Source: Erwinia sp. JUb26 (GTDB taxonomy: Bacteria > Pseudomonadota > Gammaproteobacteria > Enterobacterales > Enterobacteriaceae). From it: 64,000 bases of DNA. The notes beneath the pieces were generated by a model that was not told the DNA's origin, searched no databases, and saw nothing but the letters and a program-made list of their open reading frames with translations. The position numbers were made by a program, and so were the translations under genes. Positions 26,221-35,715 of the stretch are shown here, in pieces (within the stretch, counting starts at the first letter, position 1; every line of letters begins with the position of its first letter). The stretch is from the NCBI RefSeq assembly GCF_003751505.1, contig NZ_RJVB01000004.1, positions 62,001-126,000 of the forward strand, read 5' to 3'.

Positions 26221-27111
26221 ATGGCTCTCAGCATTGGTGTAATCGGGCTCGGTAACATGGGCGCTGGCATGGCGACCACGCTGGCTCGTAAGGGCTTTAA
26301 CGTACGCGGTTTTGATTTATCCGAGCAGGCACGTACGCGTCTGGAAGAGAAAGGGGTATCCAGCGTGGCCAGCGTTGCTGAACTGCTGCAAAGCGTGGAC
26401 GCGGTCGTACTGTCGCTGCCAAAAGCAGAGCACGTGCAGGCGGTCTGCCTGGGGGATAACGGTATCTTCGATCATGGCAAACCGGGGTTGATGGTGATTG
26501 ATACCACCACCTCCACGCCGGAAGTCAGCCGCTCGCTGGCGGCCAGGCTGGGTGAAAAAAATATCGGTTTCATCGATGCGCCGGTGTCCGGCGGCCCTGC
26601 CGGTGCGGCGGCGGGAACCATGTCGATGGTGGTCGGCGCAACGGATGAGCAGTTTGCTACGGTCCGCCCGGTGCTGGAAGCCATGAGCGCTTCTCAGGTT
26701 CATGTCGGCGACTGCGGTGCCGGTAACGTGGCAAAAATTGCCAATAACATGCTCTGTGCTGCTCATCTAATTTCCACAGCCGAAGCGCTGTCGATGGCGT
26801 CACACGCCGGTGTGGATCCTGAACGGGTGCTGGCAGGGATTAATGCCGGCTCCGGCGGCAGCGCGGTCAGTAAAGTCTCGTTCGAAAAGTGGATCCTTAA
26901 CAAGGCTTACGACTCTGGCTTTACCATGGGCCTGATGCGTAAAGATGTGGGGCTTGGACTGGCGCTAACCGATCAGCTTGAGCTGGATCTGCCGCTGTTC
27001 GCCTCGGTGGGCCGTCTGTGGCAGAAAAGCCTGACTACGATCCCGGACAATGAAGATTTTACCTATATCGTCTCCCAGACCGATAACAGCCTCTTTTCGA
27101 AAGGACAATAA
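26221..27111 (+). CDS. NAD(P)-dependent beta-hydroxyacid dehydrogenase (HIBADH family)
   Basis: A 296-residue beta-hydroxyacid dehydrogenase, the family of 3-hydroxyisobutyrate, tartronate semialdehyde and threonate dehydrogenases. The Rossmann motif IGLGNMGAGMA begins near residue 6; the substrate signature is 'DAPVSGGPAGAAAG'; the catalytic Lys lies in NVAKIANNM (about residue 170). Start is the ATG at 26221 after GGAGG, not an upstream in-frame codon within the previous gene. With the next gene it would oxidise a hydroxyacid to a semialdehyde and then to an acid. Confidence 0.9.
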   Translation: MALSIGVIGLGNMGAGMATTLARKGFNVRGFDLSEQARTRLEEKGVSSVASVAELLQSVDAVVLSLPKAEHVQAVCLGDNGIFDHGKPGLMVIDTTTSTPEVSRSLAARLGEKNIGFIDAPVSGGPAGAAAGTMSMVVGATDEQFATVRPVLEAMSASQVHVGDCGAGNVAKIANNMLCAAHLISTAEALSMASHAGVDPERVLAGINAGSGGSAVSKVSFEKWILNKAYDSGFTMGLMRKDVGLGLALTDQLELDLPLFASVGRLWQKSLTTIPDNEDFTYIVSQTDNSLFSKGQ

Positions 27112-27114
27112 ACG

Positions 27115-28632
27115 ATGAGTCACAGCACACTGCAGGAAAAACTGGCCCCGTACTGGGGCGGACATGACGGCATCGCCAGCTACGTTGACGGCAGGTTTAT
27201 TGCGGGCCAGGGCGACACGATTACTGTTAAACGCGCGCACGATAACAGCGTGCTTTATACCTATCAGGATGCGGATGCCTCGCTGCTACCCGTGCTGGCA
27301 GAAGCCACAGAGCGTGCGCAGGCGGAGTGGTGGGCGCTGACCGCGCAGGCCCGTGGCCGCATCATGTACGCCATCGGCGCTGAAATCCGTAAGGAAGCCG
27401 ACGCGCTGGCCGAAATTGAAGCGCTATCCGCCAACAAACCCATACGCGATGCCCGCGGTGAGGTGCAGAAAGTCGCTGAAATGTTTGAATACTACGCCGG
27501 CTGGGCCGATAAACTTTACGGCGATGTTATCCCGGTTCCCACCACGCATTTGAACTACGTGACCTATGAACCGCTGGGCACCGTGCTGCAAATCACCCCA
27601 TGGAATGCGCCGATCTTTACCTGTGGCTGGCAGATTGCCCCGGCGATCGCCGCCGGGAATGCGGTGATCATCAAGCCGTCGGAGCTGACTGCACTGACCT
27701 CGCTGATTGTGGGTGTGCTGATAGAACGTGCGGGTGCACCGCGTGGACTGGTCAATGTGATTGCCGGAAACGGCCATACCATTGGTCAGCAGATTATTGC
27801 TCACTCGGCGATCCGTAAAGTGGTCTTCGTGGGATCGCCTGCAACCGGTAAGCTTATCGCCGTGGCGGCAGCACAGCGCGGTATTCCGGCGGTGCTGGAG
27901 CTGGGTGGGAAATCCGCCAATATCGTTTTTGAAGATACGGACTGGGATAAGGCACTGCGCGGTGCGCAGGGGGCGATCTTCGGCGGAGCCGGTCAGAGCT
28001 GTGTTTCAGGCTCACGCCTGTTGGTGCAGGAAAGCATCTACGAGAAATTTATCGCCGATATGGCCGTGGCTTCGCAGAAGTTTCGTGTCGGCAACCCTGA
28101 AGACCCTGAAACGCAGATCGGTCCGATTAACAACGAGAAGCAGTATCGTCACGTCTGTAACATGCTGGACAAAGCGCGGGAAGAAGGCGCGTTGGTGGCG
28201 GGTAACGGCACGGATCCCGTGCCACAGGGCGACGGTTTCTATATCAATCCGACCATCCTGACCGGCAACAACGCAATGTACGTCGCGCAGGAAGAGATTT
28301 TTGGGCCGGTGGTGATCGCCATTCCGTTCAAAGACGAACAGGACGCTATTCGTATTGCTAACGAGAGCCGGTTCGGTCTTGCCGGGGCCGTATGGACGAA
28401 AGATGTAGGTCGTGCCCATCGCATCGCCCGCCAGGTCAAAGCCGGAACCTTCTGGATTAACGGCTACAAAACCATCAACGTGGCGTCGCCATTCGGGGGT
28501 TACGGTGAAAGTGGTTACGGGCGTTCATCCGGGCTGGAAGCGCTGCGCGAATACAGCGAAGTGAAAAGCGTCTGGGTTGAAACCGCCGAACAGCCGCTGG
28601 TCAACTTTGGCTACGGCGCGCAGGAGAAATAA
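27115..28632 (+). CDS. Aldehyde dehydrogenase family protein
   Basis: A 505-residue NAD(P)-dependent aldehyde dehydrogenase. The catalytic Cys296 is in GQSCVSG and the general base Glu262 in LELGGKS; 'ITPWNAPIF' and 'EEIFGPVV' are conserved. It starts three bases after the preceding stop, with GGA in the end of that gene, so the two are translated in sequence. It most likely oxidises the semialdehyde made by the HIBADH-family enzyme; the actual substrate is unknown. Confidence 0.93.
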   Translation: MSHSTLQEKLAPYWGGHDGIASYVDGRFIAGQGDTITVKRAHDNSVLYTYQDADASLLPVLAEATERAQAEWWALTAQARGRIMYAIGAEIRKEADALAEIEALSANKPIRDARGEVQKVAEMFEYYAGWADKLYGDVIPVPTTHLNYVTYEPLGTVLQITPWNAPIFTCGWQIAPAIAAGNAVIIKPSELTALTSLIVGVLIERAGAPRGLVNVIAGNGHTIGQQIIAHSAIRKVVFVGSPATGKLIAVAAAQRGIPAVLELGGKSANIVFEDTDWDKALRGAQGAIFGGAGQSCVSGSRLLVQESIYEKFIADMAVASQKFRVGNPEDPETQIGPINNEKQYRHVCNMLDKAREEGALVAGNGTDPVPQGDGFYINPTILTGNNAMYVAQEEIFGPVVIAIPFKDEQDAIRIANESRFGLAGAVWTKDVGRAHRIARQVKAGTFWINGYKTINVASPFGGYGESGYGRSSGLEALREYSEVKSVWVETAEQPLVNFGYGAQEK

Positions 28633-28636
28633 GTCA

Positions 28637-29800
28637 ATGACCTTTTCCGTTGATGTGCTGACTGAGGCGGTGGCCTGGCGTCGCGAGATACATGCTTATC
28701 CTGAAATGGCGTATGCCGAATTCAGAACCTCAGCGATGATCGCCCGGCTATTAACGAGTTTTGGCCTTTCGGTAACAACGGGCATCGGCGGAACGGGAGT
28801 GGTGGGGACGCTGATCAACGGTCAGGGTCCGACCATTGGTCTGCGGGCCGACATTGATGCATTGCCGATCGATGAGTTGGGAACGCAGGACTGGTGCTCG
28901 ACCGTGCCGGGGGTGATGCATGCCTGTGGCCACGACGGGCACACGGCTATTCTGCTTGCCACGGCGAAACAGCTGAGTGAAAACCGGAATTTTCACGGTA
29001 CGGTGCACTTTATTTTCCAACCGGCCGAGGAGGGGTTTGCCGGTGCCAGGGCAATGATTGAGGACGGACTGTTCCGCGACTTTGCCATGGAGGGCGTTTA
29101 CAGCCTGCATAACTGGCCTGGGCTGCCTTTTGGCCACGTCGGCGTCAGCGAGGGAGCGATGATGGCCTCGCTCGACACGTTTGACATTGTGCTGACCGGT
29201 AGAGGTTGTCATGCGGCGATGCCGGAGAGCGGAACCGATACGATTTTGCTGGCAACGGATCTGATCGGCGCACTAAACCGGATTGTTTCGCGGCGTATTT
29301 CACCACTGGCGAATGCTGTAGTGAGCGTCACGCAAATCCATGCGGGCGATGCCTATAACGTTATCCCGGAAACTGCGGTTATTCGCGGTACGGTGCGATG
29401 TCTGCAGGAAGATGTTCGTCTGGAAGTGCGCAGGCACATCGAACAACTGGTCGCGCAAAGTGCTCAGGCACAGGGCGTGAAAGGCGTACTCGACTATCAG
29501 GTGGGCTATCCGGTAACGATGAATCATCCCACCGAAGCGGCCAGCGTGCGCAAGGCGGCAATATCGGCGCTGGGCGAGTCAAAGGTTTACTGGAACATGG
29601 CACCCTCCATGGCTTCAGAGGATTTTGCGTTTATGCTGGAAAGCTGCAAAGGCGCCTATTTCTGGCTGGGATCGAAAGTCGACGACGCGCCTTCCACACA
29701 TTACCCGCTTCACAGTCCTTATTACGACTTCAATGATGACATCATCGCGCCGGGCATCAGCCTGTGGGTCGCGCTGGTGGAAAATCTTCTGAGAAAATAA
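28637..29800 (+). CDS. M20 family amidohydrolase (N-acyl amino acid / hippurate hydrolase type)
   Basis: A 387-residue M20D metallohydrolase. Metal ligands are in 'HACGHDGHTA' and 'PAEEGFAGA', with a conserved Glu as general base, and a dimerisation domain inserted around residues 180-290. This group hydrolyses N-acyl amino acids, IAA conjugates or hippurate. The ATG at 28637 follows AGGAG and lies four bases after the aldehyde dehydrogenase stop. As the last operon gene it could deacylate a product of the acetyltransferase or release an amino acid from a conjugated plant compound. Confidence 0.9.
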   Translation: MTFSVDVLTEAVAWRREIHAYPEMAYAEFRTSAMIARLLTSFGLSVTTGIGGTGVVGTLINGQGPTIGLRADIDALPIDELGTQDWCSTVPGVMHACGHDGHTAILLATAKQLSENRNFHGTVHFIFQPAEEGFAGARAMIEDGLFRDFAMEGVYSLHNWPGLPFGHVGVSEGAMMASLDTFDIVLTGRGCHAAMPESGTDTILLATDLIGALNRIVSRRISPLANAVVSVTQIHAGDAYNVIPETAVIRGTVRCLQEDVRLEVRRHIEQLVAQSAQAQGVKGVLDYQVGYPVTMNHPTEAASVRKAAISALGESKVYWNMAPSMASEDFAFMLESCKGAYFWLGSKVDDAPSTHYPLHSPYYDFNDDIIAPGISLWVALVENLLRK

Positions 29801-29811
29801 TTCCTGCATTC

Positions 29812-29840
29812 GCACCTCGCAGCATGAAATTGTGAGGTGC
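29812..29840 (+). terminator. Terminator after the M20 amidohydrolase gene
   Basis: GCACCTC (29812-29818) pairs with GAGGTGC (29834-29840), followed by TTTACAACTTTT. It is 12 bases after the operon's last stop codon. Confidence 0.6.
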
Positions 29841-29913
29841 TTTACAACTTTTATAAATTCTCAGCCATGCACTAACAGACGGGTTGAAATGGTCAGGTGA
29901 ATAATCAACTATG

Positions 29914-29931
29914 AAGATGACTAGACATCTT
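29914..29931. promoter_or_regulatory. GntR operator 1, upstream of EIICB gene
   Basis: AAGATGACTAGACATCTT is an 18-bp near-palindrome (AAGATG/CATCTT arms) resembling HutC-type GntR boxes with a central [GT]CTAGAC core. Matching sites occur at 33573-33590 and, degenerate, at 33514-33529, on either side of the gntR-transketolase divergent region. It lies about 100 bases upstream of the EIICB start. Confidence 0.8.
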
Positions 29932-30032
29932 GTGCTTCGATTAGTCACTCCAGCGAATTCGGCTTAGCCCGGATTCGTATTTTCTCACCAGGATAGTAAC
30001 CCGTTAAGAAAACTTGGCTCAGGATTAACCCT

Positions 30033-31517
30033 ATGAAAAACATATCTATAAGAGCAAGAATGCAGAGCTTTGGTGGTTTTCTTACCGCCATGGTGATCCC
30101 GAATATCGGCGCGTTTATGGCGTGGGGATTCATTACCGCACTGTTTATTCCCGCCGGATGGTTCCCGAATAAGGAGTTCGGGTCGCTGGTTGAACCGATG
30201 ATCCGCTACATGCTGCCGATGCTGGTGGGATACACCGGCGGCCAGATGGTGGGTGGCAAGCGCGGCGCGGTTATCGGTACGGTCGGGACGATGGGGGTGA
30301 TAGTCGGGACCAACGTGCCAATGCTGCTTGGCGCGATGGCGATGGGTCCGCTGGGAGGGCTGGTGAGTAAGCAGATCGACCGCCTGCTTGAAGACCGCAT
30401 TCCGGCGGGTCTCGAAAACGTGGTGCAGAACTTTGCCCTCGGTATTGCCGGTATGGTGCTGGCGCTGCTGGGCTATGAGTTTATCGGGCCGTTTATGCTG
30501 GGCATCACCAATGGCATTGCCTTTGCCATTGATGGCCTGCTGAAAACGGGCTATCTGCCAACGCTGGCGCTGCTGATTGAACCGACCCGTGTTCTGTTCC
30601 TTAACAACGCCATCGACCAGGCGATTTTCTATCAGCTGGGCATGAAAGATGCGGCAGTTAACGGCAGTTCGATCTTCTTTATGGTCTTTGCCAGCCCTGG
30701 CCCGGGTTTAGGTCTGCTGCTGGCGTTCTGCATCTTCGGTAAAGGCATGGCGAAGAAATCCGCTCCGGCCGCGACCATCATTCACATTTTCGGCGGCATT
30801 CACGAGATGTACTTCCCGTACGTGTACATGAAGCCGCTGATGATCCTGCCGTTGATGCTCGGTTCTGCGGTGGGCATCGAAGTCTTCTCGCTGATGCATG
30901 CGGGGCTGGTGGCCGGTGCCACGCCGGGATCCATCTTTGCCTTTATGGCGCTGACCCCACCGGGGAAATTCCTCGCCACCCTGAGCGGTATTGGTGCTGC
31001 GGCTATCGTGACCTTTATCGGTGCCAGCATCGTGCTGAAGTTCGATCGCTCAACGGAAGACAGCGACAGCTTTGTGTCGTCTCAGGATCAGATGAAATCC
31101 ACCAAAGAAGCCGGTATGAGCGAAGCCTACGCCGCGGCGAAACGTGAATCTCAGGGCTTGGCAGGCGTTAGCGACTCAATGACTGCGGTTAACGTCAGCA
31201 GCGTGCGCTTTATTGCCTTCGCCTGTGATGCCGGTGCCGGTTCCAGCGCCATGGGGGCCACCACTTTCCGTAAAAAGCTGCAAAAAGCGGGGCTGGATGA
31301 GGGCATTACCGTGCGTCACTTCGCCATTGAAAGCATCCCGGATCATGCCGATCTGGTGGTGGTGCATCAGAATCTGGCCGACCGCGTGAGAATGAGCAAG
31401 AACGTGCCGGTGATTGAAATCAAAAACTATCTTGGCGATCCAAAACTGGAAACGCTGTTACAGGAACTGCGCGAGCAGAAAGCGTCCGGGGCGGCTCCCC
31501 AACTTTCCGATGTGTAA
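30033..31517 (+). CDS. PTS EIICB component, mannitol family, without EIIA
   Basis: A 494-residue mannitol-type EIICB. The EIIC part (about residues 1-340) has the family motifs 'GGFLTAMVIPNIGAFMAWGF' and GGIHEMYFPYV; a linker of about 45 residues leads to the EIIB domain, with phospho-Cys398 in ACDAGAGSS. Unlike E. coli MtlA there is no C-terminal EIIA, as in CmtA. It is followed 27 bases later by a zinc alcohol dehydrogenase, and has a GntR operator upstream. EIIA function may come from the EIIA at 35716-36159 or elsewhere. A hexitol or pentitol substrate is likely. Confidence 0.9.
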   Translation: MKNISIRARMQSFGGFLTAMVIPNIGAFMAWGFITALFIPAGWFPNKEFGSLVEPMIRYMLPMLVGYTGGQMVGGKRGAVIGTVGTMGVIVGTNVPMLLGAMAMGPLGGLVSKQIDRLLEDRIPAGLENVVQNFALGIAGMVLALLGYEFIGPFMLGITNGIAFAIDGLLKTGYLPTLALLIEPTRVLFLNNAIDQAIFYQLGMKDAAVNGSSIFFMVFASPGPGLGLLLAFCIFGKGMAKKSAPAATIIHIFGGIHEMYFPYVYMKPLMILPLMLGSAVGIEVFSLMHAGLVAGATPGSIFAFMALTPPGKFLATLSGIGAAAIVTFIGASIVLKFDRSTEDSDSFVSSQDQMKSTKEAGMSEAYAAAKRESQGLAGVSDSMTAVNVSSVRFIAFACDAGAGSSAMGATTFRKKLQKAGLDEGITVRHFAIESIPDHADLVVVHQNLADRVRMSKNVPVIEIKNYLGDPKLETLLQELREQKASGAAPQLSDV

Positions 31518-31544
31518 CTGAAAGCCATTCAGCTACTGGAGAAG

Positions 31545-32576
31545 ATGATGAAATTCGTTGAAATTACGGCAGTGAAAGAAATTAACGTGGGTGACGTCGT
31601 CGCCCCGACGCTGGCGGCGGGTCAAGTGATGGTCGACGTCAAGTACAGTGGAATATGCGGATCGGACATGCATTTCTTCCTTGGGCATCACCCGTCGCTG
31701 AAGCCGCCAACGGGCTTTATTCAGGGGCATGAGGCCGTCGGCGTGGTCAGTGCCGTCAGTGAAGAGACTCAGGGATTTGCAGTGGGCGATCGGGTGGCGA
31801 TAAACCCGCTTGTCGGCTGCGGTGAGTGCTTTAACTGTCTGGATAATCTGCCGAATATCTGTCGCGTCAGCCGTAAGGTGATGGGGTTTCGCCTGAACGG
31901 TACGATGTGCGAGCAGATGGCGGTGGGTCCCGCGCAGCTGATTAAACTGCATCCTCAGGCCGACCTGCGCGTGGCGGCGATGATTGAGCCGTTCGCCGTC
32001 GGCCATCATGCGGTTTCTCTGGTGAAGTGGCGGGATTTAACTGCTCTGCCGGTGATCGTTACCGGCGGCGGCACTATTGGCGTGGTTACCGCGCTGGTGC
32101 TGAAATACCTGTATCAGGCCGATCCGCTGATCGTTGAAAAAGACCCGCAGCGTATCGCACAGCTGGAAGGGATGGGCTTTCGCGTCTACGGCTCGGTGGC
32201 TGAGGTTGATGCGCTTCAGCTGCGCCAGCGCCCTGTTGTCTTTGAATGTACGGGCTACTATCCGGTGCTGGAAGCGCTGATTGCCGCCCAGCGTAAGCCC
32301 GAGCAGATTGTGATTATTGGCCAGTATCAGCCGGGTTCCACCGTCGGGCTGCACGAGATTATGTCGTCTGAAATCACCGTCACCTCAAGCCATATGTACA
32401 ACAGCGATGACCTGCAGGCCAGCGCCGATGCAGTAAGGTTGCCGGAGATTGAGCAGGCTTTGCGAGGTATTGTTTATCCGCAGGTCTTTGCACTGGAGGA
32501 GGCGGCTGATGCCTTTGCGAAGGCAACGTCCGGTCAGCTGGACGGCAAACTGAAAGTGCTGATCGGTCAGCCCTGA
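31545..32576 (+). CDS. Zinc-dependent alcohol/polyol-phosphate dehydrogenase
   Basis: A 343-residue medium-chain dehydrogenase. Catalytic zinc ligands are visible in GICGSDMH and GHEAVG, and the structural zinc Cys set in 'GCGECFNCLDNLPNIC'. The Rossmann core is 'VTGGGTIGVVTAL'. It resembles sorbitol/L-idonate/galactitol-phosphate dehydrogenases. Located directly after the EIICB gene, it probably oxidises the phosphorylated polyol to a ketose phosphate. Two adjacent ATGs (31545 and 31548) are possible; GGAG spacing suits the second slightly better. It ends before a strong hairpin. Confidence 0.9.
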   Translation: MMKFVEITAVKEINVGDVVAPTLAAGQVMVDVKYSGICGSDMHFFLGHHPSLKPPTGFIQGHEAVGVVSAVSEETQGFAVGDRVAINPLVGCGECFNCLDNLPNICRVSRKVMGFRLNGTMCEQMAVGPAQLIKLHPQADLRVAAMIEPFAVGHHAVSLVKWRDLTALPVIVTGGGTIGVVTALVLKYLYQADPLIVEKDPQRIAQLEGMGFRVYGSVAEVDALQLRQRPVVFECTGYYPVLEALIAAQRKPEQIVIIGQYQPGSTVGLHEIMSSEITVTSSHMYNSDDLQASADAVRLPEIEQALRGIVYPQVFALEEAADAFAKATSGQLDGKLKVLIGQP

Positions 32577-32601
32577 AGGGACGAACTGGCTGATGATCAA
32601 A

Positions 32602-32625
32602 AGCGCCGGGTGAATACCCGGCGCT
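32602..32625. terminator. Hairpin between convergent dehydrogenase and gntR genes
   Basis: AGCGCCGGGT, loop GAAT, ACCCGGCGCT: a perfect 10-bp stem. On the minus strand it is followed by TTTTGATC, so it more likely terminates the gntR gene, and may also stop transcripts of the dehydrogenase gene. Confidence 0.75.
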
Positions 32626-32664
32626 GCCGCATCGGTCAACGAACAGGGCGCCCAAGGCTCCCCG

Positions 32665-33402
32665 TTACTCGCCGCGTTCGGCAATCTGGCGAAGATGCAG
32701 GATATTGGTATTCACAATGGCGACGTTAACCTCAAACGGCGTGCCGTCATCCAGATAAACCACCTCATGCAGTTCCATCAGCGCATCGCCCTCGGCGACA
32801 TTAAGCAGACGAATCTGATCCTCATCCCTGACGTTAAACGCCCGCACGTTTTGCGCCCTGCGCTGTACGCCTTTGCCTGTCAATTTTTCGATATACGAAT
32901 ATTTTGAAATCTCTAACTGACTGAATTCCAGCGTGCTGAACAGACTGACGGGGAAATGGATGTACTCCAGCGAAACGGGAATGTCATCGAACGACATCAG
33001 GCGCAGGATCTTGTAAACCTGATCGTTCGTTTTAATCCGCAGTTCCTGAGCCATCGCCGGGCTGGGAACTTTGATGATGCTGGCAGAAATCACTTTTCTT
33101 ACCCCTTTGTGGCCGCTCTTTTGCGCCTGATAGTCAAAGGGGGAGAGTGCATGAAATTTTCCCGAATGATTACTGTAACCGGTTGAACCGACGAAGATGC
33201 CCGATCCCTTCACACGATAAATCTTTTCCTGCTCGATCAGAATGCGCGTGGCTTCCCGCACCGTCGCCCGGGTGATACCCAGCGTTTTGGCAATGGCGAT
33301 TTCCGTATCCAGCTTATCTCCGGACGTCAGGCCATCCTCATTGATTTTGTTGAGGATGAATTCAATCACCTCTTTTTGCTTCTCAGTGATGTTTTCTGAC
33401 AT
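32665..33402 (-). CDS. GntR family regulator, HutC/UTRA type
   Basis: A 245-residue regulator with an N-terminal GntR winged helix (about residues 8-72, 'AKTLGITRATVREATRILIE' as recognition helix) and a UTRA effector domain (about 95-240). UTRA domains usually bind phosphorylated sugars or related metabolites. It sits between two transcription units of sugar genes and is divergent from transketolase. Three CTAGAC-type boxes near both units make it the likely common repressor. Confidence 0.9.
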   Translation of the reverse strand: MSENITEKQKEVIEFILNKINEDGLTSGDKLDTEIAIAKTLGITRATVREATRILIEQEKIYRVKGSGIFVGSTGYSNHSGKFHALSPFDYQAQKSGHKGVRKVISASIIKVPSPAMAQELRIKTNDQVYKILRLMSFDDIPVSLEYIHFPVSLFSTLEFSQLEISKYSYIEKLTGKGVQRRAQNVRAFNVRDEDQIRLLNVAEGDALMELHEVVYLDDGTPFEVNVAIVNTNILHLRQIAERGE

Positions 33403-33513
33403 TTTCTCTCTTATTTCAATTCATTAGCTGCCTGAATAACAGCAGACAGGAGAATCATAGCGTCTGCAACCGGAAAAGTGTGATCGATATAACAGCCTTT
33501 AAATAAAGACCAT

Positions 33514-33529
33514 CCTGTCTGGTCATCTT
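33514..33529. promoter_or_regulatory. GntR operator 3 (degenerate), upstream of gntR
   Basis: On the minus strand AAGATGACCAGACAGG matches the left part of operator 1 (AAGATGACTAGACATC) with three differences. It lies about 110 bases upstream of the gntR start, so autoregulation is plausible. Confidence 0.5.
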
Positions 33530-33571
33530 TGCAGTTTACCCCTTGTGTACTGCTTAGTCGAGGTGCATTCT

Positions 33572-33591
33572 AAAGGTGACTAGACAACTTT
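33572..33591. promoter_or_regulatory. GntR operator 2, upstream of transketolase
   Basis: AAAGGTGACTAGACAACTTT is a 20-bp near-palindrome sharing TGACTAGACA with operator 1. It lies 67 bases upstream of the transketolase GTG start and would block promoter clearance from the transketolase-PTS operon. Confidence 0.78.
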
Positions 33592-33657
33592 AACCTGTAT
33601 GTACTTATTCAATCCCGACGGGATAACAGGTTTTTTGATAATCATCAGGAGTGTAAT

Positions 33658-35658
33658 GTGGACAACAGACAGCTTGCCAATGCCGTACGATTCCTCAGCA
33701 TTGATGCCGTACAACAGGCTAATTCAGGGCATCCGGGTGCACCGATGGGCATGGCAGAAATGGCAACGGTACTGTGGCGCGACTTCCTGCGCCACAACCC
33801 GAAAGATCCGAACTGGCTGGATCGCGACCGCTTTGTGCTGTCTAACGGCCACAGCTCAATGCTGCTGTACGCCGTGCTGCACCTTACGGGCTACGACCTG
33901 AGCATTGAGGACATCAAACAGTTCCGTAAGCTGCACTCGAAAACCCCGGGTCACCCGGAATACGGTTACACCCCGGGGGTTGAAACCACTTCTGGCCCCC
34001 TGGGGCAGGGCATTGCCAATGCGGTCGGCATGGCGCTGGCAGAAAGAACCCTGGCCGCGGAATTCAACCGTGATGAGTTCGATGTCGTGGATCACTTCAC
34101 CTACGCGTTTCTGGGCGACGGCTGCCTGATGGAAGGCGTTTCCCACGAAGCCTGCTCGCTGGCGGGAACGCTGGGACTCGGCAAGCTGATCGCGCTGTGG
34201 GATGACAACAATATCTCGATTGACGGTCACGTTGACGGCTGGTTCGCTGAAGATACGGCAGCAAGATACCGCGCATACGGCTGGCAGGTTATTGAAAGCA
34301 TTGACGGCCACAACCCGCAGCAGATCAAAGCGGCGCTGAATGAAGCGCGCAAAGACCTGACGCGTCCAACCTTAATCTGCTGCAAAACCACCATTGGTTA
34401 CGGCTCGCCGAACAAGGCCGACAGCCACGACTGCCACGGTTCACCGCTGGGCGCGGAAGAAGTCGCCCGCGTGCGTGAGTCTCTCGGCTGGGAATATGCC
34501 GCGTTTGAGATCCCGCAGGTTATCTACGGACTGTGGAATGCCGAAGAGAAAGGGCAGCAGCTGCAGGCGGATTGGGACGATCTGTTTGCCCGCTATCAGC
34601 AGGCCTGGCCGGAGCTGGCGCAGGAGCTGTTGCGCCGCGGTAACAAAGCGCTGCCGACCGACTGGGCTGAGAAATCTCAGCAGTACGTGCAGTCGCTGCA
34701 GGACAACCCGCAGAACCTGGCTACACGGCAGGCCAGCCAGAAGGCGCTGAATCAGTTTATTGACTGGCTGCCCGAACTGCTTGGCGGTTCCGCCGACCTG
34801 TCACCGTCGAACCTGACACGCCACGCGAAAGCACAGGACATCACGCATGATAATGCTGCCGGTAATTATCTGCCGTATGGCGTACGCGAGTTTGGTATGT
34901 CCGCGATTATGAACGGCATCGCGCTGCACGGTGGCTTTATTCCTTACGGCGGCACTTTCCTGATGTTTATGGAATACGCCCGCAATGCAGTACGTATGGC
35001 CGCGCTGATGAAGCAGCGCAGCATCTTTGTCTACACCCACGACACCATTGGTCTGGGTGAAGACGGCCCGACGCACCAGCCGGTTGAGCAGCTTGCCGCG
35101 CTGCGCCTGACGCCAAATATGGAAACCTGGCGCGGCTGCGACCAGGTTGAGGCAACGGTAGGCTGGCAGCAGGCCATTGAGCGCGAGGACGGTCCAAGCG
35201 CGCTGATCTTTACCCGTCAGCCGCTGAAACAGCAGCCGCGAACCGCGGCCCAGCTGGAAGCCATCAAGCGCGGTGGCTATGTCGTAAAAGCGTGCGAAGG
35301 GCAGCCCGACCTGCTGCTGATTTCCAGCGGTTCGGAACTGGAACTGGCCACAGAGGCCGCCGACGTCCTGGAGCAGGAAGGTGTTCGCGTGCAGGTGGTT
35401 TCCATGCCGTGTACCGAACGCTTTGAAAAACAGGACGCCGCGTGGAAAGAATCGGTGCTGCCCGGTGCCGTGCGTAAACGCCTGGTGGTTGAGGCGAGCA
35501 TCGCGGGATTCTGGAAAGGCTATGCGGGGCTGGATGGTGATGTGATCGGCATGAACAGCTTTGGTGAGTCCGCACCGGCCGCCGTTTTGTTCGAACACTT
35601 TGGTTTCAGTACGCAAAACGTGATTGAACGGGCGCGAGCGCTGTTAGCCCGCGCGTAA
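33658..35658 (+). CDS. Transketolase
   Basis: A 666-residue full-length ThDP transketolase (E. coli TktA 663 aa). '[17 protein letters not shown]' starts the PP domain, 'GDGCLMEG' through the Asn-containing '[10 protein letters not shown]' is the ThDP/metal motif, and '[19 protein letters not shown]' equivalents are present around residues 455-475. It begins at GTG with AGGAG six bases upstream. A transketolase inside a PTS operon suggests that the imported sugar is converted to a transketolase donor such as xylulose 5-phosphate; this copy would supplement the housekeeping tkt. It sits in one operon with three PTS genes behind a GntR operator. Confidence 0.95.
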   Translation: MDNRQLANAVRFLSIDAVQQANSGHPGAPMGMAEMATVLWRDFLRHNPKDPNWLDRDRFVLSNGHSSMLLYAVLHLTGYDLSIEDIKQFRKLHSKTPGHPEYGYTPGVETTSGPLGQGIANAVGMALAERTLAAEFNRDEFDVVDHFTYAFLGDGCLMEGVSHEACSLAGTLGLGKLIALWDDNNISIDGHVDGWFAEDTAARYRAYGWQVIESIDGHNPQQIKAALNEARKDLTRPTLICCKTTIGYGSPNKADSHDCHGSPLGAEEVARVRESLGWEYAAFEIPQVIYGLWNAEEKGQQLQADWDDLFARYQQAWPELAQELLRRGNKALPTDWAEKSQQYVQSLQDNPQNLATRQASQKALNQFIDWLPELLGGSADLSPSNLTRHAKAQDITHDNAAGNYLPYGVREFGMSAIMNGIALHGGFIPYGGTFLMFMEYARNAVRMAALMKQRSIFVYTHDTIGLGEDGPTHQPVEQLAALRLTPNMETWRGCDQVEATVGWQQAIEREDGPSALIFTRQPLKQQPRTAAQLEAIKRGGYVVKACEGQPDLLLISSGSELELATEAADVLEQEGVRVQVVSMPCTERFEKQDAAWKESVLPGAVRKRLVVEASIAGFWKGYAGLDGDVIGMNSFGESAPAAVLFEHFGFSTQNVIERARALLARA

Positions 35659-35662
35659 TACC

Positions 35663-35685
35663 AGGTGGCGGTATTCCCGCCACCT
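35663..35685 (+). promoter_or_regulatory. Intercistronic hairpin between transketolase and EIIA genes
   Basis: AGGTGGCGG, loop TATTC, CCGCCACCT: a 9-bp GC-rich stem without a proper T-run. It may protect the 3' end of the upstream message or adjust expression between the two genes. Confidence 0.55.
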
Positions 35686-35715
35686 CATATTTAAATCTTG
35701 TTCCAAGGAAAAACG

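Noticed and set aside
25308-26279. 323-codon minus-strand frame opposite the glyoxalase-like gene
   Set aside because: It covers the operon gene entirely and crosses into the next gene; residue composition (many His, Arg, Gln) is that of a shadow frame.
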